Shown here: piece by piece, positions 53,691 through 64,000 of the stretch
How the letters are laid out: every line of letters starts with the position of its first letter
How positions within the stretch are numbered: the first letter of the stretch is position 1
DNA from: Thermus parvatiensis
Lineage (GTDB): Bacteria; Deinococcota; Deinococci; Deinococcales; Thermaceae
DNA: 64,000 bases
Direction of reading: 5' to 3'
Assembly (NCBI RefSeq): GCF_001535545.1
Contig: NZ_CP014141.1
Coordinates: forward strand, 1,178,001-1,242,000
Notes under the pieces: generated by a model
The model's input: only the letters and a program-made list of their open reading frames with translations
What the model was told of the DNA's origin: nothing
Database searches by the model: none
Position numbers and translations under genes: made by a program

Positions 53691-54317
53691 GTGGCCCAGG
53701 TGCGAAAGGCCCACCTCAAAGACCTCGCGGCCATCGCCCGCCTCTCCCACCAGACCCTCTTCCTCGGCAGGGAAGGCCCAAAGGTCTTCCCCAGTGAAAC
53801 CCTCTGGGGAGCCCTCTTCGTGGCCCCCTACCTGGAGGCCGGCTGCTGCAACCTGGTGGCCGAGGAGGAAGGCCGGGTGGTGGGCTACATCCTCGGGGCC
53901 TGCGCCGACCGGCCCCTCGCCCTCGCCTTCGCCAAGCGCCTGCTTTGGGCCCTTCCCCGCCTCCTCCTCGGGCGGTTCGGCCCTCCCCTTCCCCACCTCC
54001 GCTACCTCCTCCGCCTCCTCCGCTACCCGGGGCCCAAGGCCCCCAAGGACCGCTACCCGGCCCACCTGCACATCGCCGTAGCCCCCGAGGCCCAGGGCCA
54101 CGGGGTGGGCAAGGCCCTCCTCGCCGCCTTCCTCAAGTGCTTGCGGGAAAAGGGGGTACCGGGGGTGCAGCTCGCCACCACCCGGGCCAACCGCGCCGCC
54201 CGGGGCCTCTACCGGGCCATGGGGTTTCGGGTGTACGCCAAGCGGGCGAGCCCCTTCTGGGCCCCCTACCTGGGCCGGCCCCTGATCCACGAGGTCTGGG
54301 TGCGGGACCTGGAGTAG
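53691..54317 (+). CDS. GNAT-family N-acetyltransferase
   Basis: The 208-residue protein has the GNAT fold: VRKAHLKDLAAIARLSHQTL at the N-terminus, CNLVAEEEGRVVGYILGACA, HLHIAVAPEAQGHGVGKALL with the acetyl-CoA loop (Q-x-x-G-x-G/A), and LATTRANRAARGLYRAMGFR. The acceptor is unknown. The GTG at 53691 has TAGACT 6 nt upstream, divergent from the PIG-L promoter with its TAAAAT box 15 bases away. Confidence 0.85.
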   Translation: MAQVRKAHLKDLAAIARLSHQTLFLGREGPKVFPSETLWGALFVAPYLEAGCCNLVAEEEGRVVGYILGACADRPLALAFAKRLLWALPRLLLGRFGPPLPHLRYLLRLLRYPGPKAPKDRYPAHLHIAVAPEAQGHGVGKALLAAFLKCLREKGVPGVQLATTRANRAARGLYRAMGFRVYAKRASPFWAPYLGRPLIHEVWVRDLE

Positions 54318-54326
54318 ACTGAGCCC

Positions 54327-55481
54327 ATGCTGGACTTCTACGCCCTGGAGGACCTCCTCACCCCGGAAGAGAAGGAGGTCCAGAAGGCTGCCCGCCGCTT
54401 CCTGGAAAAGGAGGCCCTGCCTTACATCCGCGACTGGTGGGAGGAAGGGGTCTTCCCCGTCCACCTCATCCCCAGATTCGCCGAGCTCGGCTTCCTGGGC
54501 CCCACCCTGCCCCCGAGTACGGGGGGCGGGGGTGACGAGCGCCGCCTACGGGCTCATCGCCTACGAGCTGGAACGGGTGGACTCGGGGCTTAGGAGCTTC
54601 GTGAGCGTGCAAAGCTCCCTGGTCATGTACCCCATCTACGCCTTTGGCAGCGAGGAGCAGAAGCGGGAGTTCCTGCCCAAGCTGGCCCGGGGGGAGATGG
54701 TGGGGGCTTTCGGCCTCACCGAACCCGATGGGGGGTCGGACCCCTACGGCAACATGAAGACCAAAGCCCGCCTCGAGGGGAACACCTGGGTCCTGAACGG
54801 CACCAAGATGTGGATCACCAACGGCAACCTGGCCCATATCGCCATCATCTGGGCCAAGGACGAGGAGGAGCGGGTTCTGGGCTTCATCGTTCCCACCGAC
54901 ACCCCGGGCTTCCAGGCCCAGGAGGTGAAGCACAAGATGAGCCTGAGGGCCTCAGTGACCAGCGAGCTGGTGCTGGAGGAGGTGAGAGTGCCCGAGGCCC
55001 TGCGCCTGCCCAAGGCTGAGAGCCTCAAGGCCCCCTTTCCTGCCTCACCCAGGCTCGCTTCGGCATCGCCTGGGGGGTTCTGGGAGCCTTGGAGGCGGTG
55101 TACACCGAGGCAGTGGAGTTCGCCAAAAGCCGGAGCACCTTCGGCGAGCCCATCGCCAAAAAGCAGCTGGTGCAGGCCAAGCTGGCGGAGATGCTGGCGG
55201 ATCACACGGAGGGGCTGCTTCTCGCCTGGCGCCTGGCCCGGCTAAAGGACGAGGGGAAGCTCAAGCCGGCCCAGGTTTCCCTGGCCAAGCGGCAGAACGT
55301 GTGGAAGGCTCTTAAGGCCGCCCGCCTAGCCCGGGACATCCTGGGGGGAAGCGGCATCACCCTGGAGTACCACGCCATCCGTCACATGCTCAACCTGGAA
55401 ACCGTCTACACCTACGAGGGCACCCACGACATCCACACTCTGGTCCTGGGGCGGGAGGCCACGGGGCTGAGCGCCTTCTAA
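54327..55481 (+). CDS. Glutaryl-CoA dehydrogenase-type acyl-CoA dehydrogenase (three lost bases)
   Basis: The corrected protein (about 385 residues) is an acyl-CoA dehydrogenase: ELGFLGPTLPPEYGGAGVTS, YELERVDSGLRSFVSVQSSL, GAFGLTEPDGGSDPYGNMKT, TKMWITNGNLAHIAIIWAKD, and the catalytic end TYEGTHDIHTLVLGREATGL with the Glu base. The phrases RSFVSVQSSLVM and YEGTHDIHTL are those of glutaryl-CoA dehydrogenase, which makes crotonyl-CoA in lysine and tryptophan breakdown. The breaks are in C5 at 54510-54514, G6 at 54521-54526 and C5 at 55031-55035. TAGACT lies 6 nt before the ATG. Confidence 0.85.
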
Positions 55482-55484
55482 AGC

Positions 55485-56383
55485 ATGGTCATCGCCTTCA
55501 CAGGGGATCCCTTTCTGGCCAAGGAGGCCCTCCTCCAGGAGGCCTCCCTTCGGGGCCTCACCCACTTCAGCGAACCCACCCCGGAAGCCCTGGCGGAGAC
55601 CCTAAGCCCCGGGCTTTTCGGGCAAGCCGGGGCCATGCTGGACCTGAGGGAGGTGAGCGAGGGGGAGTGGAAGGCGTTAAAGCCCCTTCTGGAAAACGTC
55701 CCCGAGGAGGTGGCCGTGCTTATCCTTGATCCCAAGCCCACCACCGCCCGGGCCGCCTTCTACCGCACCCGGGAGCGGCGGGACTTCCCCACCCCGAAGG
55801 GCAAGGACCTCGTCCGCCACCTGGAAAACCGGGCCAAGCGGCTGGGGTTCAGGCTACCCGCCGGCATCGCCCAGTACCTGGCCTCCCTGGAAGGGGACCT
55901 CGAGGCCCTGGAACGGGAGCTGGAGAAGCTCGCCCTTCTCCCACCTCCCCTCACCCTGGAGAAGGTGGAACGGGTGGTGGCCCTAAAGCCCCCGTAAGCG
56001 GGTTTGACCTGGTGCGGGCGGTTTTGGAAGGGGAGGCCAAGGCCGCCTTTCGCCACCTAAGGCGGCTAAGGGAGGAGGGGGAGGAGCCCCTAAGGCTCCT
56101 TGGGGCCTTCGCCTGGCAGTTTTCCCTTCTGGCCAGGGCCTGGATGCTCCTTGAGGAAAACCCCAGGCCCACGGAAGCCGACCTCGCCCGCCTCGAGGCC
56201 CATCCCTACGCGGCCAAGAGGGCGCTGGAGCTGGCTCGAGGCCTCTCGAAGGAAGCCCTCGAGGCCAGCCTGGACGCCTTGATCCAGGCAGAGCGCCGGG
56301 CCAAGGAGGGCAAGGATCCCTGGCTGGCCCTGGAAAGGGCGGTCTACACCCTCCTCCACCTCACCCCGGCAGAACCTGCGTGA
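55485..56383 (+). CDS. holA: DNA polymerase III delta subunit (one lost C)
   Basis: The joined frames give about 299 residues: VIAFTGDPFLAKEALLQEAS (in place of a P-loop), LSPGLFGQAGAMLDLREVSE, AVLILDPKPTTARAAFYRTR, GFRLPAGIAQYLASLEGDLE, LEKVERVVALKPPVSGFDLV and the C-terminal helices LLGAFAWQFSLLARAWMLLE. This is the HolA pattern, the wrench that opens the sliding clamp. It is essential in bacteria, which argues that the break in C5 (55989-55993, giving a false TAA) is a sequence error. It starts 3 bases after the upstream stop. Confidence 0.87.
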
Positions 56384-56425
56384 CACCCCCCAAAGGAGTC
56401 CTCCAGGGAATCCTTCCCCAAGGAG

Positions 56426-56455
56426 TTGACCCGCGGGTCAGTCCTGGGTTAGCCT
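56426..56455 (+). promoter_or_regulatory. Promoter of tldD with a palindrome over the -35
   Basis: TTGACC (56426-56431) is followed 18 bases later by TAGCCT (56450-56455), which is 6 nt before the ATG at 56462. TGACCCGCGGGTCA (56427-56440) is a perfect 14-base palindrome that covers the -35 element and part of the spacer, a position suited to a repressor. Confidence 0.5.
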
Positions 56456-56461
56456 CCTTCC

Positions 56462-57855
56462 ATGCTAAGCCCAGATCTGGTGGAAACCCTCCTGCGGCAA
56501 GCCCTAAAGGGCGGGGCCGACTTCGCCGAGATCTATGCGGAGCGCTCCCGGAGGCGGCGCATGATCGTGCGTTCGGGCCGCCTGGAGGAGGCCATCTCCG
56601 GCCTGGACTACGGGGCGGGCCTCCGCCTTTTCTTCGGCACCGAGGTGGTCTACGCCTACACCAACCAGCTCACCCGCGAAGGCCTTCTGGAAGCCCTGGA
56701 AACCCTTCTCCGGGCCAAGGGAGCCGTGGGCCAGGTGGACGAACGGGGTGCCGGGGGCCTGGACTTCCGCAAGGCTCTCCCCAAGGGCCTTCACACCCCC
56801 AGGACACCCTACGGGGAAAAGGACAAGCGCTACCGTCTGGAAAGGCTTCTGGAGGCGGAGGCCGGCGCCAGGATCGCCCCGGAGATCAGGCAGGTGGAGG
56901 CCAGCCTCCAGGAATGGGAGCAGGAAGTCCTGATCGCCAACACGGAGGGCACGTGGGCCGAGGAAAAGAGGGTCCGCACCCGGCTTTTCGTGCTGGCGGT
57001 GGCCCAAGACGGCACGGAGGTGCAAACGGGCTACGCGGCCCCTGGCAAGAGCGTGGGGCTGGAACTCTTCGACCTCTTCCCCCCAAGGAGGTGGGGGCCA
57101 AGGCCGCCCGCCAGGCCCTCACCAACCTGCGGGCCAAGCCCGCCCCCGCCGGGACCATGCCCGTGGTGGTGGGGAACGCCTTCGGCGGGGTTATCTTCCA
57201 CGAGGCCCTGGGACATCTCTTGGAAACCACCAGTGTGGCCAAAAAGGCCAGCGTCCTGGCCGATAGGCTTGGGGAGGAGGTGGCAAGCCCCGCGGTGACC
57301 TACATCGACGACGGCACCCTCCCCCACGCCTGGGGTTCCACGGAGGTGGACGACGAGGGCCGCCCCACGGAGCGCACGGTGCTCATCGAAAGGGGCATCC
57401 TCAAAAGCTACATGGTGGACCGCCTGGGCCACCTTCTCACCGGCTACCCCATGACCGGCTCGGGCCGCAGGCAGGACTACACCTTCGCCCCCACCTCGAG
57501 GATGCGCAACACCTTCATCGCCCCGGGGGACAAGGAGGTGGAAGACCTCATCGCCAGCGTGGAGTTCGGCCTCTACGCCAAGGAGTTGGGAGGCGGCCAG
57601 GTGAAGCCGGGCTCGGGGGAGTACAACTTCGCCGTGCAGGAGGGATACATCATCCGCCACGGGCGCCTGGAAGAACCCGTGCGCGGGGCCATGCTGGTGG
57701 GCAAGGGGCCGGAGACCATCAGGAAGGTGGTGGCCGTGGCCAAGGACTGGGAAAACGCCCCCGGGATGTGCGGGAGCCTCTCGGGAATGGTGCCCGTGGA
57801 GGTGGGCCAGCCCCATGTGCTGGTCTCCGAGATCGTGGTGGGAGGTAGGGCATGA
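56462..57855 (+). CDS. tldD: Metalloprotease TldD (one lost C)
   Basis: The joined frames give about 465 residues: GGADFAEIYAERSRRRRMIV, GLDYGAGLRLFFGTEVVYAY, then VVVGNAFGGVIFHEALGHLL with the zinc site HEALGH, TYIDDGTLPHAWGSTEVDDE, MTGSGRRQDYTFAPTSRMRN and GLSGMVPVEVGQPHVLVSE-like ending. TldD is the catalytic subunit of the TldD/TldE heterodimer that degrades unfolded peptides and matures some RiPPs. The break is in C6 at 57079-57084; an extra C gives LFPPKEVGAKAARQAL. It overlaps the tldE gene by 4 bases. Confidence 0.88.
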
Positions 57856-59160
57856 CGCTGGAGGAAGCCAAGCGGTACCTGTTAAGACGGGCGAAGGAAC
57901 TGGGCCTCGAGGCGGAAGTCCTCTTCCAGGAGGAGCGGGAGCTTTCCTTAAGGGCCCGGCAAGGTACCCTGGAGGAGATCAAGGAGGCCCGCCAGGGGGG
58001 AATCGGCCTCAGGGTGGTGGTCCAAGGCCACGTGGGCTACGCCTACACGGAAGAGCTTTCCCCGGAGGCTTTAGAGTGGGCCCTATCGGAGGCCAGGGAT
58101 AACGCCCTTCTTGCGGGAAAGGAGGGCTTCATCCCCCGGGCCAGGCTTTGGGAAGCCACGACCTTCTGGGAGAGGGCCTTTCTGCCCCCTGGAAGCCAAG
58201 AAGCAAAGCGCCCTAGAACTGGAAAGGGCCTTACGGGACGACCCCCGAACCCGAAGCGTCCTCATGGGGGGCTACATGGAAAAGGAGGTCCGGATGGCCC
58301 TCTCCAGCACCTTAGGGGCCGAGGGTGCCCTCCGCACTGGACTCGCTGGGCTGGGGGGTAGCCTGGTGATGGGGGATGGCCCAAGCCTCAAGCAAGGCTG
58401 GGACTTCAAGCTGGCCAAGGAGTTCCACGCCCTAGACCCCGGCCGCACCGCCTTGGAGATCCGGGAGAAGACCGCGAGGCTTTTGAACGCCAAACCTCTC
58501 CCCACGGGCCGCTACCGGGCCTATCTGGAGCCCAAGGCCATGGCGGGGCTTCTTTACGTGCTTTCCCGTTCCCTTTCCGCCAAAAGCGCCCTTGAGGGCA
58601 AAAGCCGCCTCCTGAACCGCTTAGGGGAACGGATCGCCTCGGAGTGGGTCACCCTGGTGGACGACCCCACCCTGGAAAAGGGCCTGGTTTCCCGTCCTTT
58701 TGACGCCGAAGGCACCCCGGCCCGGCGCACGGTGGTGGTGGAGAAGGGAATCTTCAAAACCTTCCTGCACAACGCGGAAACCGCCAGGGCCTTGGGCCAG
58801 GAGAACACCGGCCACGCCTTCCGCACCTACCGCGGAATCCTGGACGTGGCTCCCACCAACCTCTACCTGGAACCCGTGGGCAACCTGCGCCTGGAAAAGG
58901 GGGTCCTGATAACCGAGTTCATGGGCCTCCACGCCGGGGCGAACCCCGTGAGCCTGGACTTCTCTCTCCAGGCCCTAGGGCTTTGGGTGGAGGAGGGAGA
59001 GGTGCGCTATGCGGTGGAGAACTTCGCCGTCTCCGGGAACCTCCTGGAGCTTCTCCAGGGGGTGGAGGCGGTGGGGGACGACCTGGACTGGACCCTCCTG
59101 GACGCCGCCTACGGTAGCCCCACGGTGGCGGTGGCGGAGCTCTCCTTTGCCGGGGCATAG
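57852..59160 (+). CDS. pmbA: Metalloprotease partner TldE/PmbA (two lost bases)
   Basis: The corrected protein (about 436 residues) is a TldD/PmbA-family member without the HExxxH site: LEAEVLFQEERELSLRARQG, GIGLRVVVQGHVGYAYTEEL, then ASEWVTLVDDPTLEKGLVSR, PFDAEGTPARRTVVVEKGIF, FRTYRGILDVAPTNLYLEPV and FMGLHAGANPVSLDFSLQAL. It pairs with TldD. The frame shifts by two in total; one C added at 58133-58137 and one at 58185-58189 give FIPPGQALGSHDLLGEGLSA and a continuous protein. Coupling to tldD by a 4-base overlap supports a heterodimer. Confidence 0.85.
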
Positions 59161-59175
59161 GGTAAAGCAAAATAC

Positions 59176-59197
59176 GCTTAGTGGTTTTTGCTAAGCT
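59176..59197 (+). promoter_or_regulatory. Operator-like inverted repeat and -10 box of the VapBC module
   Basis: GCTTAG (59176-59181) and CTAAGC (59191-59196) are a perfect inverted repeat with 9 bases between, overlapping a TAAGCT -10 box (59192-59197) 6 nt before the antitoxin ATG. This is the usual place for autorepression by a toxin-antitoxin complex. Confidence 0.55.
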
Positions 59198-59203
59198 AAA
59201 GGC

Positions 59204-59458
59204 ATGGCCACGGTCACCATCAGCCCCAAATACCAGATCACCCTTCCCGCCGAGGTTCGGCAGGCTTTGGGGCTCCATCCCGGGGAAAAGCTCCTGGTGG
59301 AAGTGGTGGAAGGAGAAATCCGCTTACGCCCTTGGCGCCCACCGGTGCGGCAGCTTTTGCAGGAACTTCTCGAGGCCTATCCCGATGAGGCCGAAGCCCT
59401 GCAAAAGACCACAGGGCACGATGCCGTGGGCTATATTCGGAAACTGCGTAAGGGATGA
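59204..59458 (+). CDS. AbrB/MazE-type antitoxin
   Basis: The 84-residue protein has the swapped-hairpin AbrB domain in its first half (ATVTISPKYQITLPAEVRQA, LGLHPGEKLLVEVVEGEIRL) and a toxin-neutralising tail (GHDAVGYIRKLRKG). It should bind its own promoter and block the PIN toxin encoded next. It overlaps the toxin gene by 4 bases. Confidence 0.88.
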   Translation: MATVTISPKYQITLPAEVRQALGLHPGEKLLVEVVEGEIRLRPWRPPVRQLLQELLEAYPDEAEALQKTTGHDAVGYIRKLRKG

Positions 59459-59856
59459 CCAGCCTGGACACCAACGTCATCCTTTCTGCCCTGGACCCCA
59501 AGGATGCCCAACATGAGAAGGCCATCGCCTTGCTGGATGGGCTATCCCGGCAAGCCCTTTTTGTCAGCCCTCCGGTCTACGCTGAACTGCGGGCCGGACC
59601 CGGTTGGTCCTTAGTAGAGGCTTTCCTTGACCAGTTCAGTATCCGCCTGCAAGATGGGATGCCCCTTCCGGTCTGGGAACTGGCCGGCGAGCGCTTTGGC
59701 CTTTACGCTCAAAAGAGGCGAAAAGCCCGCTTGCCCCGCCGCATCCTAGCCGACTTCCTTATTGGTTCCCATGCCCTTTTCCACGGCCTACGCTTGGCCA
59801 CCTTTGACCCCAGGCCTTACCGGCTTGCCTTCCCTGAGCTCGAGGTGGTGCCCTGA
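59455..59856 (+). CDS. VapC-type PIN-domain toxin
   Basis: The 133-residue protein has the PIN acidic site: D5 (TSLDTNVILSAL), E44 (VYAELRAGP), D100 (RILADFLIGSHAL) and D118 (LATFDPRPY). VapC toxins cut tRNA or rRNA when freed from the antitoxin. All four acids are present, so it should be active. It is coupled to the antitoxin upstream and to the dehydrogenase gene downstream (TGATG). Confidence 0.9.
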   Translation: MTSLDTNVILSALDPKDAQHEKAIALLDGLSRQALFVSPPVYAELRAGPGWSLVEAFLDQFSIRLQDGMPLPVWELAGERFGLYAQKRRKARLPRRILADFLIGSHALFHGLRLATFDPRPYRLAFPELEVVP

Positions 59857-60799
59857 TGCCCAAGGGAAAAATCTTTGTAACCCGTAGCCTTCCGGGAAAG
59901 GCCTTGGACCGTTTACGGGAAGCAGGTTACCAGGTGGAGGTCCACGAAGGGCTTTTCCTTCCCCGGGAAGATCTCCTCAAGAGGGTGGAGGGAGCCATAG
60001 GCCTCATCCCCACCGTGGAGGACCGGATCGACGCCGAGGTCATGGACCGCGCCCCAGGCCTTAAGGTCATCGCCTGTTACAGCGTGGGAGTGGATCACGT
60101 GGACCTCGAGGCGGCCAAAGCCCGGGGCATCCGCGTGACCCACACCCCCGGGGTGCTCACTGAGGCTACCGCTGACCTCACCTTGGCCCTTCTCCTGGCG
60201 GTGGCCAGGCGGGTGGTGGAGGGAGTGGACTACGCCCGAAGGGGCCTTTGGCGGGCCTGGCATCCCGAACTCCTTCTGGGAATGGACCTCCAGGGCGCCA
60301 CCCTGGGCATCGTGGGCATGGGCCGTATCGGCCAGGCGGTGGCCCAAAGGGCCGAGGCCTTCGGGATGAAGGTGGTCTATACGAGCCGTGCTCCAAAGCC
60401 CCTCCCCTACCCTCACCTTTCCCTGGAGGAACTCCTGGCCACATCCGACATCGTGAGCCTTCACACCCCCTTGACCCCGAAACCCACCGCCTCATGAACC
60501 GGGAAAGGCTTTTCGCCATGAGGCCGGGAAGCATCCTGATCAACACCGCCCGGGGAGGCCTCGTGGACACGGAAGCCCTGGTGGAGGCCCTAAAGGGGCA
60601 TCTTTTCGGAGCTGGCCTGGACGTCACCGATCCCGAGCCCCTGCCCCCAGGGCATCCCCTTTACACCCTTCCCAACGCCGTCATCACCCCCCACATTGGC
60701 TCGGCAGGAAGGCGAACCCGGGAACACATGGCGGAGATAGCGGTGGAGAACCTCCTCTTTGCCCTGGAGGGCAGGGAGCCACCAAACCCGGTAGTATGA
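59856..60799 (+). CDS. D-2-hydroxyacid dehydrogenase, glyoxylate/hydroxypyruvate reductase type (one lost base)
   Basis: The joined frames give about 314 residues: [80 protein letters not shown] (NAD(P) site), [20 protein letters not shown] with the catalytic Arg, [17 protein letters not shown] with Glu and [13 protein letters not shown] with His. It reduces glyoxylate or hydroxypyruvate. The break is in C4 at 60475-60478; an extra base gives [14 protein letters not shown]. Its position after a toxin gene and before TauE is coupled by overlaps on both sides. Confidence 0.85.
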
Positions 60800-61554
60800 G
60801 CCCCATGAGCTTCGTCATCGGCCTTCTCGGTGGGGGCTTTGGGGGGCTCGTGGGGCTTGGGGGAGGCACGGTGATGATCCCCCTGATGGTGGGGATTCTC
60901 AGGCTTTCCCAGCACAAGGCCCACGGCACCAGCCTGGTGGCGGTCTTCTTCACCGGGCTCATGGGAGCCCTCACCTACGGGCTCCAGGGGTCCTTGAGCC
61001 TCAAGGCCGCCTTGTTTTTGGCGGCTACCGCCATCCTCACCGCCCGCCTAGGGGCCCGCTACGCCCACAGCCTGGCGGAAAAGGACCTCAAGCGGGCCTT
61101 TGGGTTTTTCCTCCTTTTTGTTTCCCTTCTGCTTCTCCTGAAACCCTACCTGGCCCCCGTGGGCCTGGTGCGGGGCGAGGTTTGGGAGGATCTCACCCTT
61201 CTCCTGGCGGGAGGCCTCACCGGCTTCCTCTCGGGCATGATGGGGGTGGGGGGAGGGACCATCATGGTTCCGGCCATGGTCCTGGTCTTGGGCATGGACC
61301 AGCACACTGCCCAGGGCACGAGCCTTCTCGCCATGGTCCCCGCCAGCCTGGTGGGGGCCTATACCCACCACCGCCTGGGCAACGTGGATACCCTCCTGGC
61401 CCCTGGCCTGGTACCTGGGGTACTCTTGGGCACCTTTTTGGGAGGCGAAGCCGCCCACTTTCTACCCGAGGCCACCCTGCGCTTGGTCTTCGCCATGGTG
61501 CTCTTATGGACTTCCTGGCGGTACCTCCGCTCCCCAGCCGGAGAAAGTAAGTAA
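60796..61554 (+). CDS. TauE/SafE-family membrane transporter
   Basis: The 252-residue protein has the two-half TauE design with matching openings: [20 protein letters not shown] and [20 protein letters not shown], and the repeated HGTSL and QGTSL phrases. It is intact, unlike the broken TauE gene at 8509. The cargo may be sulfite, another small acid or a metabolite of the neighbouring dehydrogenase. The ATG overlaps the dehydrogenase stop by 4 bases; an ATG at 60805 is an alternative. Confidence 0.85.
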   Translation: MSPMSFVIGLLGGGFGGLVGLGGGTVMIPLMVGILRLSQHKAHGTSLVAVFFTGLMGALTYGLQGSLSLKAALFLAATAILTARLGARYAHSLAEKDLKRAFGFFLLFVSLLLLLKPYLAPVGLVRGEVWEDLTLLLAGGLTGFLSGMMGVGGGTIMVPAMVLVLGMDQHTAQGTSLLAMVPASLVGAYTHHRLGNVDTLLAPGLVPGVLLGTFLGGEAAHFLPEATLRLVFAMVLLWTSWRYLRSPAGESK

Positions 61555-61612
61555 TCTCACTATTTGTTGGACTCAAGGAGGTTAAGCTTCGGCTGGAAGG
61601 AGGTGAGGGTGT

Positions 61613-61942
61613 ATGCGGCGTTGGCAGGACTGGGCTAACCTTGTCCTTGGCGTCTGGCTCATCCTTTCCCCGTGGCTTTTGGGCTTTAGCGGCACCCCCG
61701 CCGCCATGTGGAACGCGGTCATCGTGGGGGTAGTGGTGGGGCTCATGGCCCTCATGCACCTCCGGGGTGGCCCCCTTTGGGAGGAATGGGTGAACGTGGT
61801 CCTGGGCATCTGGCTCATCCTCTCCCCCTGGATCCTGGGGTTTAGCGGGATGGCCAACGCCCTGTGGAACGCGGTGATCGTGGGCGTTCTGGTAGGGGCC
61901 CTGGCCTTGAGCGCCACCCGGGAAACGCCCAAGGCAGCCTAA
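61613..61942 (+). CDS. SPW-repeat membrane protein
   Basis: The 109 residues are an internal duplication: WANLVLGVWLILSPWLLGFS...WNAVIVGVVVGLMAL and WVNVVLGIWLILSPWILGFS...WNAVIVGVLVGALAL, that is two SPW repeats of two helices each. Function of the family is unknown. The ribosome site AGGAGGTGAG precedes the ATG. A GC-rich hairpin with arms CCCCTGCCCG and CGGGCGGGGG follows within 50 bases. Confidence 0.88.
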   Translation: MRRWQDWANLVLGVWLILSPWLLGFSGTPAAMWNAVIVGVVVGLMALMHLRGGPLWEEWVNVVLGIWLILSPWILGFSGMANALWNAVIVGVLVGALALSATRETPKAA

Positions 61943-61993
61943 GCCTAGGCCGCCTGGCCCCTGCCCGGGGTCTCGCTCGGGCGGGGGTTCCCC

Positions 61994-62022
61994 TTGTCTG
62001 GGCGGGTCAGGGGGTGTAAGGT
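61994..62022 (+). promoter_or_regulatory. Promoter of the pyr operon
   Basis: TTGTCT (61994-61999) and TAAGGT (62017-62022) are 17 bases apart. Transcription would begin near 62029, giving a leader of about 115 nt before pyrR that holds the PyrR-binding hairpin, a leader peptide and a terminator. Confidence 0.6.
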
Positions 62023-62038
62023 AGGGGTAGCCTTTAAA

Positions 62039-62056
62039 CCGGTCCCGCGAGGCCGG
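62039..62056 (+). promoter_or_regulatory. PyrR-binding hairpin in the pyr leader
   Basis: The loop TCCCGCGAGG (62043-62052) matches the PyrR recognition consensus UCCNGNGAGG in every fixed position and is closed by CCGG on both sides (62039-62042, 62053-62056). PyrR with UMP bound should grip this RNA and promote termination before pyrR. Confidence 0.8.
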
Positions 62057-62067
62057 AAAGGGGGAAA

Positions 62068-63591
<1,524 letters not shown>

Positions 63592-63610
63592 CGTGGGGTA
63601 CCATGAGGCC

Positions 63611-63760
63611 ATGGTGAAGGCCGAGGAAGCCCTGGCGGAGCTTCTCAACCGGGTGCGGGTGCGCCCCCCGCAAAAGGCCCGCAGGAAGCGTCCCAAGCCG
63701 GTGCTCCTGAAGGGAGAAACCCCCCCTCTCCATGAGCTCCTCACCCAGGAACGGCGCTAA
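63611..63760 (+). CDS. Small antitoxin-like protein upstream of a PIN toxin
   Basis: The frame from ATG 63611 to TAA 63758-63760 gives 49 residues, very basic in the middle (PPQKARRKRPKPVLLKG) and ending LHELLTQERR. Its size, charge and 29-base overlap with a PIN-domain gene mark it as an antitoxin, though I cannot place it in a family. TACCAT is 6 nt before the ATG, so it may have its own promoter just after pyrB. Confidence 0.6.
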   Translation: MVKAEEALAELLNRVRVRPPQKARRKRPKPVLLKGETPPLHELLTQERR

Positions 63761-64000
63761 GGTCTTTTTCGCCGACACCAGCGCCCTCCTCTACCTCGTG
63801 GTGGACCACCCCGGCGAGCCCTTTGCCTGGGTTCGGGGCCTCCTCCGGGAGGCCCCCCTGGCGGCCTGCGACCTCTTTCTTCCGGAAGCCGTGGCCGCCC
63901 TAAGGGGGCGCCGGGACGGGGGCCACCTGAGCCCGAGGGGATTTCAGAAGGCGGTTCGGTCTCCGGAAGAGCTGGTCCCGAGCCTTTACCTCGTGGAAAG
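63732..64000 (+). CDS. PIN-domain toxin, truncated by the window end
   Basis: The frame from ATG 63732 stays open to the end of the window (89 residues). It has the first acidic motif FFADTSALLYLVV (D15) and the second in LFLPEAVAALRG. The remaining acids must lie beyond the window. It overlaps the antitoxin gene by 29 bases. Confidence 0.75.
   Translation, partial: MSSSPRNGAKVFFADTSALLYLVVDHPGEPFAWVRGLLREAPLAACDLFLPEAVAALRGRRDGGHLSPRGFQKAVRSPEELVPSLYLVE

Noticed and set aside
51494..60800. Programmed frameshifting as an explanation for the many split genes
   Set aside because: The breaks have no shared slippery heptamer or downstream structure, occur at any point in the gene, and always lack one base in a G or C run, including in a transposase. 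Sequencing error explains all of them.

Overview
The window is high-GC (roughly two-thirds G+C by eye), densely packed bacterial DNA whose gene content points to Thermus, probably close to T. thermophilus. Pointers are aminofutalosine menaquinone genes (mqnE, mqnA), a PyrR-attenuated pyr operon with a leader peptide, a SpeD/SpeE pair of the Thermus polyamine type, a DHH-CBS-polymerase tRNA nucleotidyltransferase, the codon usage, and many TANNNT-type -10 boxes sitting 6-8 nt from start codons (leaderless transcripts, a habit of the Deinococcus-Thermus phylum). This assignment rests on recalled family features, not on a database search.

Layout. 0-4.3 kb: SRPBCC protein and recX (minus), phosphoesterase, MBL hydrolase, Lrp-type domain protein, CPBP protease, then a scar in which pieces of prkA and spoVR are joined. 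4.3-9.3 kb: a sulfane-sulfur block (TlpA-like and rhodanese lipoproteins, protein disulfide oxidoreductase, CstB-like persulfide dioxygenase, tandem rhodanese, TauE exporter). 9.3-15.1 kb: endonuclease IV, two M50 proteins (one lacking its zinc motif), tRNA nucleotidyltransferase, an insertion sequence with clear ends, tRNA-Ser(GGA). 15.2-25.6 kb: LptD-like and other envelope proteins, Skp, FtsK, a SpeD-like protein without its catalytic serine, SpeE, DsbA-like protein, KefB-type antiporter, YebC. 25.6-34.8 kb: an acetate-switch-like locus (DUF4212 plus symporter, CBS/nucleotidyltransferase protein, symporter-type histidine kinase, receiver-only regulator, membrane-anchored exonuclease). 34.8-39.2 kb (minus): plsY-like, FAH, MBL, purN, purD. 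39.3-44.7 kb: LacI regulator, YqhA, PIN-like protein, mqnE-mqnA, YceI, glyoxalase-fold protein. 44.7-47.0 kb: aroF-tyrA behind an aromatic-amino-acid attenuator. 47.0-56.4 kb: GGDEF protein, GlcD, lipoprotein, EVE protein, pilC, threonylcarbamoyl-AMP synthase, scpB, PIG-L deacetylase, acetyltransferase, glutaryl-CoA dehydrogenase, holA. 56.5-64 kb: TldD/TldE, a VapBC module, hydroxyacid dehydrogenase, TauE, SPW protein, pyrR-pyrB, and a second toxin-antitoxin pair cut by the window end.

Two points dominate the reading. First, at least 27 one-base losses, all in G or C runs of 4-8 and never a gain, split otherwise intact and often essential genes (holA, scpB, pilC, purN). This looks like homopolymer sequencing error, so those genes are annotated as single CDSs with the run named. 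Second, the most interesting regulatory object is the leader at 44718-44870: a 21-codon peptide with six aromatic residues in its first twelve, followed by mutually exclusive antiterminator and terminator stems, directly ahead of DAHP synthase and prephenate dehydrogenase. No CRISPR array, rRNA operon or prophage was seen, and no gene-free stretch longer than 300 bases exists outside the IS.
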